From assembly GCA_033980235.1 (NCBI GenBank), contig CM067059.1:13895600-13959599 (forward strand): DNA of 64,000 nucleotides, in the 5' to 3' direction. The DNA comes from Diadema setosum (lineage: Eukaryota > Echinodermata > Echinoidea > Diadematoida > Diadematidae). This document shows positions 55,454 through 64,000 of this stretch, one piece after another (within the stretch, counting starts at the first letter, position 1; each line of letters opens with the position of its first letter). A program made the translations under genes and the position numbers. Below the pieces are notes generated by a model. The model had not been told where the DNA came from, did not search any database, and saw only the letters and a program-made list of their open reading frames with translations.

Positions 55454-58400
55454 AACTCCGCCTTTGTCTGGTCCCAAGCCCAGAATGAGAAAGGAGGAGG
55501 GTTGAGCGTTGGGCTAGCAACCCAACCTCGTAAAAAAAACAAGACGCTACAGAAACGGTAACAGCAAAAGGAACTTCATTGAAAACCCGGCGAAGAGATG
55601 ATAACTCACTCTTAGGAGTGTCAATGACGGAAGTTGACCAAAGCCGAAAGGAAGTCAACTCCTCGAGAAGTTTGATTCTCTCTGCCAAAACATCTACTAA
55701 GATTGGCACATGGAACGTAAGAACACTCTTCCAATGTGGCAAACTAGACCAAGTCTTAAATGAAATGGACAATTATGGACTTGAAATACTAGGCATTAGT
55801 GAAATGAGATGGACAGGAAAGGGGAAGATGGCTAAAGGAAACAAAACAGTTCTCTATTCTGGGAATGAGAATATCCATACGCATGGAGTAGGCATTATAT
55901 TAGGGAAAGAAGCTAGTAGAGCCCTAATAGAATGGACTCCAGTAGACCATAGAATCATTACTGCAAGGTTATGTAGCAGACATGGGAAAACTACCATCAT
56001 ACAAGCATATGCACCAACAGAGAATTCTGAGGATGATGAAAAAGATGAATTTTACGGAAAACTTCAAGATGCTATAGACCACACCCCCAGTTATGATGTA
56101 AAACTCCTTATCGGAGATTTTAACGCCCAAATCAGCAAGGAGAGGAAGGGCTTGGAACAAACCATCGGTCCACATGGAACAGCACCTACCCACAGTGACA
56201 ATGGTGTACGCTTCATATCATTCTGCACTACAAATGGCCTCAGCATTGGAAACACATACTTCCAGCACAAACTCATCCACAAGAAGACTTGGCGAGCACC
56301 AGGAGGAAAAACTCTCAATGAAATTGATTACATATGCATCAACAGTAGATGGAGGTCATCTTTATCCGATGTGAAAGTAAGGAGAGGTGGTGATGTGGGA
56401 TCAGATCACTACCTACTGGTCGGAACACTGCGTCTTCGACTCAAGCGCAGGAAGGAGGGAAACACTGCCATTTTAAGACCCATTGCTGTGGAAAACCTTG
56501 CAAATACGGAGGTTGCTACAAAGTTCAAACTAGAACTCGCCAACCGTTTTGCAGTACTTCAACACTCCGAAGATGTTGAGGAAGAGTGGCACCAGACAAA
56601 GACTTGCATTAACGAGGCTGCTGAAAAGATTATTGGCAAAAGAAGGGGGACAAGAAGACAACAGTGGATCAGACAGGACACCTGGAAACTCATAGATGAA
56701 AGAAAGCAAGTTAAAAGCCAAAGAGACCAGTCAAAGACAGAGCAAGAAAGGAACCAACAAGCACAAATATACTCAGATTTAGATGTTAAGGTGAAAAAAC
56801 AGTGCAAGAGGGACAAAAAAGCATGGTTACAGAGAAAAACACAAGAGGCCCAAAGAGCAGCCAACAGAAATGACTCAAGATCGTTGTACAGAATTTTGAA
56901 AGAGCTGAGCGGCACTGGTAACGCCAACTCAATCCCAATTAAGAACAAAGAGGGCAAACCCCTTGCCTCAGAAGAAGAGCAGAATGCCAGATGGGTGGAA
57001 CATTTCCAAGAGGTCCTCAACCAACCAGACCCACCATCACTCATTGACTTCAGCGAGGAGGATGTCATGGAGCCATTAGACCTAGACACTGGTCAGATAA
57101 CAGAAGCCGAAGTACTTAGAGCTATTAAAGCACTTAAGAATGGCAAAGCTGCAGGAATAGACAATATCTCCCCCGAGCTGCTGAAATATAGCCAGCAAGA
57201 TACAACAAAACAGCTCACCCATCTATTCAGTAAAATTTGGACTGCAGAACAAGTGCCCGAGGACTGGAGCAAAGGGGTAATAGTCAAGCTACCAAAAAAA
57301 GGTGACTTAAGCAATTGCAATAATTGGAGAGGTGTCACACTTTTATCAGTCCCAGGCAAAGTCTTTTGCTCAGTATTATTAAACAGGCTAAAAGACTCTG
57401 TAGACACAAGGCTGAGGGAGGAACAAGCAGGCTTTCGAAATGGGAGATCATGTTCTGAGCAGATTTTAACTCTGAGAAACATTATTGAGCAGAGCCTTGA
57501 ATTTAATATGGAGTTATATATCAATTTTGTGGATTTCAAGAAGGCTTTTGATAGCGTACACAGAGAGACAGTCTGGAATATTGCAAGAATATATGGAATC
57601 CCACAGAAATTCATCAACATTTTCAAAAGTTTGTATGCCAACTCTTGCTGTTGCATCAGAACAAACAACAGCTACACTGATCATTTCAACATCTTCTCAG
57701 GAGTTCGACAGGGCTGTATTCTATCGCCACTGCTTTTTCTCCTCACTATCGACTTCGTAATGCGGAAAGTCATGAACAAAGCAACCTTTGGAGTCAAGTG
57801 GAATGACAATCGCCTAACAGACTTGGACTTCGCAGATGACTTGGCTCTTCTGGGAGATACAGCCCAATCCCTACAAAAGATGACAGATAGCCTCACAGAG
57901 ACCGCGGCCAAGGTGGGCCTCAGAGTTAGCTCAGAAAAAACCAAGGTCATGTCAATCCATGACGAACGTCCTATGAATCTGCAGGTGAACCATCAAACTG
58001 CAGAAGAAGTTTCCAGCTTCACCTACCTAGGCAGCATCATATCCAAGAATGGGGATACAGAACTGGACATCACATGTAGGCTGGGCAAAGCAAGATCTGT
58101 TTTCCAGAGGCTCAAGAAGGTGTGGGGATCAAAACATATCACATTGGACAGCAAAATCACACTTTATAGCTCCCTTGTTATTCCAGTGGCAGTCTATGCA
58201 AGTGAAACATGGAAAATAACAGCAAGGCAAGCCAAGAAATTAGATGTGTTCCACCAAAGATGTCTGAGAAAAATTCTGAACATCACATGGAAGGACAAAA
58301 TCACAAATGAAGAAGTATTATGGAGATGTAATCAAAAAGACCTCAGCGCTATTATAAGGGAAAAAAGACTGAAGATGCTAGGTCACACCCTGAGAATGAA

Positions 58401-58630
58401 GGATGAAAGACACGCCAAAACTTCATTAGAATGGATGCCTGCAAGTGGAAAGAGGAGAAGGGGAAGGCCCACAAACACCTGGAAAAGAACAGTAATGAAG
58501 GATCTACAAACAATGGGAGTAAGCTGGGATGAAGCAAAGGATATTGCAACAAACCGGGCAGAATGGAGGACCACTGTTACCGCCCAATGCTCCACAAGGA
58601 ACAGGAGGAACTAAGTCTAAGTCTAAGTAA
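55454..58630 (+). mobile_element. Full-length non-LTR retrotransposon (RTE-like) with 12-bp TSD
   Basis: GTTGCAGGCTGA flanks the element at 55442-55453 and 58631-58642, a target-site duplication. Between them are about 125 nt of 5' leader, one long ORF and a 3' end made of short CTAAGT repeats with no poly(A). A length of about 3.2 kb, a single ORF with endonuclease plus reverse transcriptase, and a short-repeat tail fit RTE-type LINEs. The clade call is tentative. Confidence 0.9.
55579..58614 (+). CDS. LINE ORF: AP-like endonuclease plus reverse transcriptase, 1,011 aa
   Basis: The intact frame encodes the protein that nicks target DNA and reverse-transcribes the element RNA at the nick. 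The endonuclease/exonuclease/phosphatase domain is at about residues 41-285: GTWNVRTL (43-50), catalytic Glu75 in ISEMRW, Tyr144 in AYAPT, GDFNA (179-183), IDYI (from 249) and SDH (275-277). A Lys/Arg/Gln-rich linker follows. The reverse transcriptase spans about 520-800, with FVDFKKAFDS (650-659), GVRQGCILSPLLF and the catalytic FADD (751-754). The C terminus carries GKRRRGRPTNTW and a Trp-containing tail seen in relatives often annotated as 'craniofacial development protein 2-like'. No stop or frameshift is seen. The ATG used is the first in this frame after the leader. Confidence 0.93.
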   Translation: MKTRRRDDNSLLGVSMTEVDQSRKEVNSSRSLILSAKTSTKIGTWNVRTLFQCGKLDQVLNEMDNYGLEILGISEMRWTGKGKMAKGNKTVLYSGNENIHTHGVGIILGKEASRALIEWTPVDHRIITARLCSRHGKTTIIQAYAPTENSEDDEKDEFYGKLQDAIDHTPSYDVKLLIGDFNAQISKERKGLEQTIGPHGTAPTHSDNGVRFISFCTTNGLSIGNTYFQHKLIHKKTWRAPGGKTLNEIDYICINSRWRSSLSDVKVRRGGDVGSDHYLLVGTLRLRLKRRKEGNTAILRPIAVENLANTEVATKFKLELANRFAVLQHSEDVEEEWHQTKTCINEAAEKIIGKRRGTRRQQWIRQDTWKLIDERKQVKSQRDQSKTEQERNQQAQIYSDLDVKVKKQCKRDKKAWLQRKTQEAQRAANRNDSRSLYRILKELSGTGNANSIPIKNKEGKPLASEEEQNARWVEHFQEVLNQPDPPSLIDFSEEDVMEPLDLDTGQITEAEVLRAIKALKNGKAAGIDNISPELLKYSQQDTTKQLTHLFSKIWTAEQVPEDWSKGVIVKLPKKGDLSNCNNWRGVTLLSVPGKVFCSVLLNRLKDSVDTRLREEQAGFRNGRSCSEQILTLRNIIEQSLEFNMELYINFVDFKKAFDSVHRETVWNIARIYGIPQKFINIFKSLYANSCCCIRTNNSYTDHFNIFSGVRQGCILSPLLFLLTIDFVMRKVMNKATFGVKWNDNRLTDLDFADDLALLGDTAQSLQKMTDSLTETAAKVGLRVSSEKTKVMSIHDERPMNLQVNHQTAEEVSSFTYLGSIISKNGDTELDITCRLGKARSVFQRLKKVWGSKHITLDSKITLYSSLVIPVAVYASETWKITARQAKKLDVFHQRCLRKILNITWKDKITNEEVLWRCNQKDLSAIIREKRLKMLGHTLRMKDERHAKTSLEWMPASGKRRRGRPTNTWKRTVMKDLQTMGVSWDEAKDIATNRAEWRTTVTAQCSTRNRRN

Positions 58631-58642
58631 GTTGCAGGCTGA

Positions 58643-59515
58643 CGCAACCGGGAGGTGGGGGGCTTGATCCCCCCCCCCTTCATCTTATTACTGTCATTTT
58701 TTTTTTTTTTTTTGGCATAGTAGGCATATATAGAAATACATGATGGTTTAACCAGTTGCGGCCCCCACTTCCTTTCTTTTTTTTTTTTTTTTTTTTTAGC
58801 CTGGAAGTGGCACCAGGAAAATGTGCTTAAGTTTTGTTTTGTATTTTTTTGTTTGTTTGTTTTTTGCTTTTTGTTTTTTTTTTTTTTTTGGGGGGGGGGG
58901 TTGGTCAGTTGCTGTGTTGTTGTTCTTGTTGTTGTTGTTATCAAAGCCAATTAAAACCAGGAAGTTGAACCAGAAAATTGCCGTCCAACAAAACAACAAA
59001 CAAACAAACAACTCAAACCCTTAAGGGTTTGAGTTGTTTGTTTGTTTGTTGTTTGTTGTTGTTAAGGGGTTGAGTTGTTTGTTTGTTTGTTGTTTGTTGT
59101 TGTTGTTTTTTTTTTTTCTTGTCAGCTGATGAAATTTAGAAGTTGCACCATTAAAAAATAATAAACCGGCCCTCGCTTTTAGAAACACGGCGCCGGCCCT
59201 GTGTTGATTCAAATAGACAAAATTGAAAAAAAAAATGATAATAATTAATCGGCATGAAACATCAAACAAGACGTACCACTATACAAACAATAAAGGATTA
59301 CGCCAACAAGCAGAGGCACATGAGGGACTGGGTAACGAGTGAATCTCTCCCTCTCTCTGCGTTTGTGTGTGTTTGTGTGTTGTTGTCAATATCTCAGAAG
59401 CAAGGAGTTATTAACCCCCCCCCCAAAAAAAAAAAAAAAAAAACACACAAACAAACAAACAAACAAACAAACGACAAAAAAAAAAACAGATGGTAAAGAC
59501 CCTCTTAATATTAAA
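58643..59515. other. Low-complexity spacer
   Basis: C-, T-, G- and GTTT-rich runs with a few unique segments. It includes the perfect palindrome at 58991-59054, its GTTTGTTGTTTGTTG-like repeat at 59062-59106, and ACAAACAAACAA runs near 59442-59471. No gene seen. Confidence 0.6.
58991..59054. repeat. 64-bp perfect palindrome
   Basis: Each base from 58991 to 59022 pairs with its mirror from 59054 down to 59023, centred on CCCTTAAGGG with no spacer. It could extrude a cruciform. Confidence 0.95.
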
Positions 59516-59862
59516 GGGATAGCATAGTTTTGGTTGAGATGGGGGAATCAGATTCTAACTCTTTGTAAGATATATATTGAGTATATAACTATGATAAGAC
59601 CTAAAGTTTATTTGATGAAAATTGGTTAAGAAATGGCTGAGATATATAAAAAAAAAAGTAAAACAAAGTGGTCCTAATTAAAAAGTGAGTCCCATCCTTT
59701 ATTAAGACCTCTTTGAATTTGGATATCTCAGTCATTTCAAAAATAATTTTTATCAAATAAACTTTCAAATCCTCTTAGAATTGTATGCTCTTTCATATTT
59801 CATAAGAAGTTTAAAAAAGTTGGAAACCTGAAACCCCATCTCGACCAAAACTATACCATCCA
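59516..59862. mobile_element. MITE with GGATAG..TATAGTTTTGG ends
   Basis: The left end ATAGTTTTGGTTGAGATGGG and the right end CCCATCTCGACCAAAACTAT are complements with one mismatch. The interior (about 350 bp) also has partial mirror symmetry (CTTTCAAATCC, AAAATTGGTTAAG). No coding content. Confidence 0.75.
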
Positions 59863-60224
59863 GCAGGTATAGTGGGAAAAAAAAAACAAAAAACAAAAAG
59901 CACCAACTTCAGCACACATAGACTGACGTCATGTTCTTACTTAGCAGATGTGGATATTGAGCCCTTTTGAAATTTGACGTCTGTCTCCTGCTTTGATAAT
60001 TATTTTTTTTTGTCTCTTTTTTTAGGGGGGGGGGATCATGTTTCAAATCATACCATACTAGAGTGTGTAAGAAAAGTGGCTAAATTTATAGATTTGAAAT
60101 TATTCATTACAATGATATTGCAATTACCAGTAACCCTTTCTGTGGCAATATTAGTCAAATGTGCACAAAATGATACACATAACCTTTATATGAACAAGTG
60201 ATGATATACATGATGTATTTTCCC

Positions 60225-60695
60225 GTTACCATGGTAACAGGTTGTTTCTATAAAAACAATATTTTCATTCAATTAAAAAGTACTAAAATGTAATAAAGGC
60301 TCATAAATTGATTGATTTAGGATTACTCTTTCAGTTGTGATTAAAGCCCTAGTCATTCTGTAACATGGTAACGATTTTTTATGACACTTTTTTTTTCTCA
60401 TAAAGTATCAAATGTAACAAAAGTGACTTAATTTATATAAGACTAAGAGTTATCCATTCATGATGTAATCAAAATCGTTCAAGGTCATGGGAATGAAAGA
60501 AATTATCTGTTGCCATGCATGGTAACACTTTAAATTCCAAAAACTTTCGTATACATGTATTTGCAACAAAATAATGTAAAACACAAAAGACGTTTCTGAG
60601 AATGTCTATTTCAAGTTCAATCTTCATTTGCGGCATCACCAGCTGGGTCATTCAAAGTCACATTTCCTATAACACACGATAGTTGCTATGGCAAC
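60225..60695. repeat. Four X-box-like palindromes at about 135-175-bp spacing
   Basis: GTTACCATGGTAAC (60225-60238), GTAACATGGTAAC (60360-60372), GTTGCCATGCATGGTAAC (60509-60526) and GTTGCTATGGCAAC (60682-60695) recur with similar flanks (CATTC, GTAATAAAAG-like). They fit the RFX X-box pattern GTNRCC..RGYAAC. They could be a diverged tandem repeat or a real RFX-bound region. Confidence 0.5.
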
Positions 60696-61199
60696 GACTT
60701 TTCAGAAATCGCCTTTGGAGGAATCTTGATGCTATCCTGCCTATAACATTATTTTCAATGAACCACTTCCCCTTCTTTGACTTCTACGTCAATTCGATCC
60801 ATCTGGCTAGCATAAAGTTCAACTATTCGCTCCAACAATCTGAACGTGTCCAGGTTCAAAAACTACTGTATGTGTTTCTTCTGCACTTTTGATACTTTGC
60901 TGATCATTAACTTTTTCTCTCAGAAAAATATATATCCATAGTGCCCCCCTCCCCTTCGCTCAAAAAAAAAAAAAAAAAAAAACCCGCTTTGAGTTTCAGT
61001 TGTTTGATTCGGCCACCAAAAGTTGACCTGTTAATTTGGACGGTGGCACCCACATCAATTTTTAGTGGCCCCAGGGCCACCGTGCCACCACTAATGTCGA
61101 GCCCTGCCCACACTGTAGCTGTAGGATATAAGTTTGTTTATTTTTCCCTTTTTTAGTTATGTTTTGCTTGTGTTTTACAAGTCACAACGGAGCTGGATT

Positions 61200-61588
61200 A
61201 CAAATAGAAATCGGTGACTAGTACTCGTACCAACGGTAACAGATTTTCCGTGAGCCGGATCGAGAGTAGGCCTGCGCAGGCGTTTGTCGCAAGTGGCGCT
61301 GTTGGTGTTTCCTCCAAAGATCCCCATTCACTCCGCGGAAAATAAATCACGTTGAGAGGCCAAGGCATGCATCGAGCATCTGAGACCTGCCGCTTGGCTA
61401 GCTGCATCGGCCTCATCAGTGCGTACCCCCATTCGCGGCGCCGCGAGCCCATCGATGTTCCTTTCACCCCACACACGAGATAACCGGCGTAAATTCCAAG
61501 GCGAATGGACGTTTTGTTACCTTACAAAAACACAAGGAATATTTCTATGGTATTCACGCCCATCTCTAGATGTGGTATCAAAAGAGGT
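61200..61588 (+). promoter_or_regulatory. GC-richer segment with a possible 5' exon and donor
   Basis: This stretch is GC-richer and more CpG-containing than its surroundings and ends at AAAAGAG|GTGAGT (donor near 61587). It could be the first, mostly non-coding exon of a plus-strand gene continuing right of the window. I recognise no protein in it. Confidence 0.25.
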
Positions 61589-61599
61589 GAGTTGTTTTT

Positions 61600-64000
61600 T
61601 CCCCATTTAGAATCTGTTTTCACCCAGATGTTGCTCGTTTCCTGTTGATGAGATGAGGGAAGCTCCCAACAAATTCGTTTACGTTGGGGCGGTAGAAGAT
61701 CATGATACAATATATTAACATGATTAATACTGCACAAGTACCACTACAGTTACCCATACTAGAAGAAGTTTCTAGTGCCGGTATTTCATTTCACGAAATC
61801 CGTCTGTATGGTAGATAAGTTTACATGCTTATGGAAGATCGAGGGCCAGATGGAGTACCTGTATATAGGATGTGGAAAGAGGTGCTCCTATTAATGCCAG
61901 TAGTGTGGCATCGATCGATCGTCATGCGGCAGGCAGGAAAGGAAAACCGGAGCCTAGCCTAGAGGCAGTGCCAGAGCAATGGCCAATGGGATCTTATGTT
62001 CCTGAAATTGAATGTTCCGTAGTTCGTACACAATCCACATGTGTCCACACCTCGTTCTCATTGAGTGATTAGTACTTGTATGTTTAGTCATTCATTGAGG
62101 TCAAGGTGCAGTGGTATGTGGTTATGACTGCACAAGGTCCACAAGGAGACAAGCCTTTTTGAAATATTAAAAACCACCAGTTGTATTTTGCAAAATCATC
62201 TCTTTGACTGATATTATTCTTCATGTGATATCACTCATCACTTAGTATATTCTTCGGTACATGTAAATATCACTACACTTCTTTGAAATTTATATCATCA
62301 TTCATACATTCAAATGTTGTCTTATCTGGTAGATCTACTCTGTTTAATTGGATTTTTTCATCCATAAAATAGGGTATAGTTTAGTCCCATAAATGTATAA
62401 ATGCCATAATCTCTAAATAATGCAATGGCTGAAAATCAGTTCAAAATACAACAGCCTCACACAAAGAATAGCTTTGGTTAAGGAGAACTGCAGTGCTAGT
62501 CTTATTTTGATGAAAATTGAAGACATTTCCTTCCAAATGAATCTCGGTGATATTTGATGCATAATGATAATGAAAATATTCAATGAAATTCAAGATGATG
62601 ACATCACTAACTATAGTTACTCATACTCCTCCTCCTACTACTACTACTTCTGCTACCGTACCGTACTACTACAACTAAAATGATAATGGTGTTGATATTG
62701 AATGATACACACGTATAGTACACGTATTACAAACAATATTTATGCTGATAAAGAATAATCGTAGCTATTTATGTGACAGGTGGGTATTTTACATTTCTAC
62801 AAAAGGTGTTAAATTGTGTTTACAAATTTTAGTGGATTGATATGACCCCAGTAATCAAAATGATCTAATCTTTAATACTTTCCTTGGATATTTGCTGGCC
62901 CAAAAAATATGCTCCCAACGGTCAATTGGCAATGTGCATGGCAAAAGGAATCTACTGGCATTTTATTCCAATATTCCAAGTGAGAATTTAGAAACAAATG
63001 TCTCTTTGGAATGCTATTTTCGGCATTCCTAGATTTTCAAAAAGTAGGCGATGTACTTATTGTATCACATTGTACCCGTAAGTGGAGTCATTCAGTTATA
63101 GAGCTGTATGATCACATTTAAATGGATAATTGAGACATATTGGTGATTGTACATATGTATATCTCCAAAGTCAGGGCTTGGCTGGCCTCAAAATTGGTAT
63201 ATCTGTGCTGTTACTCTGTTTTTAGAAGATGATCCAGTAGAAAACACTGATTTCAGGTGGTACAAGTAAGCTCTAGACTAGGTTCTGCTTTCCAAGCCTT
63301 TATATTGACAAAATTGCAAACGTTTTATACTGAGTTATTAGAGATAAAAAGTCTTACAGATTTGTCATCCAGTTAATATTGTTTTTATGTAAAGGCATCC
63401 AAGGTTTTGAAGGTTGTGAAAAACCAGAAATATTCGCAGCATGAAACTTTTGGGTGCATTTTGCGTTTGTGAATGTTCGCTCTTTGTGAAATTTGCAAAA
63501 ATTTCTGGCTTTACAGTCATACTTACACAGTATGTATTATCTTCATCTGCCAAATAATGTCATGCGTTCAGTTTTGTGCACATTCTTTACATTGTATAAA
63601 GGTAGAAAGGCTCTCATACCTCAAATAGTTGAAGTTTGGATTGTTTACAGATCACTGCATCTTCATTATTGTGACGGATTATTTACTTACTTTACTTTGA
63701 TCCATCGATGCTAGTAGGTCTGGGCCTGTTTATCGATCGATTGGTGGTCATTTGAATCAATCTTTCAATTATGAGTGGTTCTTTAGCAAGGTGTGTGTGT
63801 GGAGAGAGAGGATTCAAGACATCTGTTAGTATCCTTCAGGGTCATCATTGTACAGATCTGATGGTAATTCTTTCCAATAGTTGTCTAGTCTGTATTTGAA
63901 GGAGTTCACAGGAGTTTGAAGGAGTTTACCCCAAAGAAAGTATTTGTGCAGGAAAGTAGCAGATGTGTTGATTGTTTAGATATCTCGGATGAAATCAGAC
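61600..64000. other. AT-rich DNA, no gene recognised
   Basis: Unique-looking AT-rich sequence with a few TAC/CTA trinucleotide runs near 62625-62680. There is no convincing exon, RNA gene or repeat boundary. Confidence 0.45.

Noticed and set aside
58504..59269. Lysine/asparagine-rich minus-strand frames after the LINE
   Set aside because: They are poly-A/T and GTTT simple-repeat DNA with no domain content.

Overview
This is a 64-kb window of animal nuclear DNA from what looks like a marine invertebrate deuterostome, most likely an echinoderm. The assignment is an inference from four things: small exons in long repeat-rich introns, a canonical replication-dependent histone stem-loop followed by a sea-urchin-style CAAGAAAGA downstream element, a tRNA-Tyr gene with an intron, and many inverted-repeat elements. 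There is no bacterial-style gene organisation.

The dominant gene lies on the minus strand and is the orthologue of ZFYVE26 (spastizin/SPG15). Its start codon is at 52328 and the gene runs off the left edge. I could place 18 coding exons with GT-AG boundaries and mutually compatible phases (5,352 nt, 1,784 codons). They cover the region before the FYVE finger, which must lie outside the window. Five consecutive 3' exons (93-3954) encode a DUF547-like module that I do not recall in vertebrate spastizin.

One ZFYVE26 intron (7724-39192) is 31.5 kb, while the other introns are 0.4-2.7 kb. Nearly all of it is one nested transposon complex. The outer layer (7813-38498) is bounded by TTAA duplications and inverted ends starting AGGGGCCGTGAA. 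Its right arm carries a decayed THAP-domain/Kolobok-type transposase gene and its left arm a decayed gene with the cysteine-rich P2X7 'ballast' domain; the two genes point inward. Removing the outer element plus one TTAA leaves an intron of about 0.78 kb. Inside it sits a second element (14269-34114) with perfect 32-bp inverted ends and flanking TA. That inner element holds tandem arrays, a dimeric satellite, telomere-like tracts, MITEs (two with visible empty sites), a 2.3-kb foldback and an orphan histone 3' end.

Upstream of ZFYVE26 (52.8-54.1 kb) is a 1.26-kb inverted-repeat element. Then come a tRNA-Tyr gene with an intron (55054-55143) and a full-length non-LTR retrotransposon (55454-58630) with an intact 1,011-codon endonuclease/reverse-transcriptase ORF and 12-bp target-site duplications. 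The remainder (58.6-64 kb) holds low-complexity DNA, a 64-bp perfect palindrome, a MITE, RFX X-box-like palindromes at roughly 150-bp spacing, and AT-rich DNA in which I recognise no gene.
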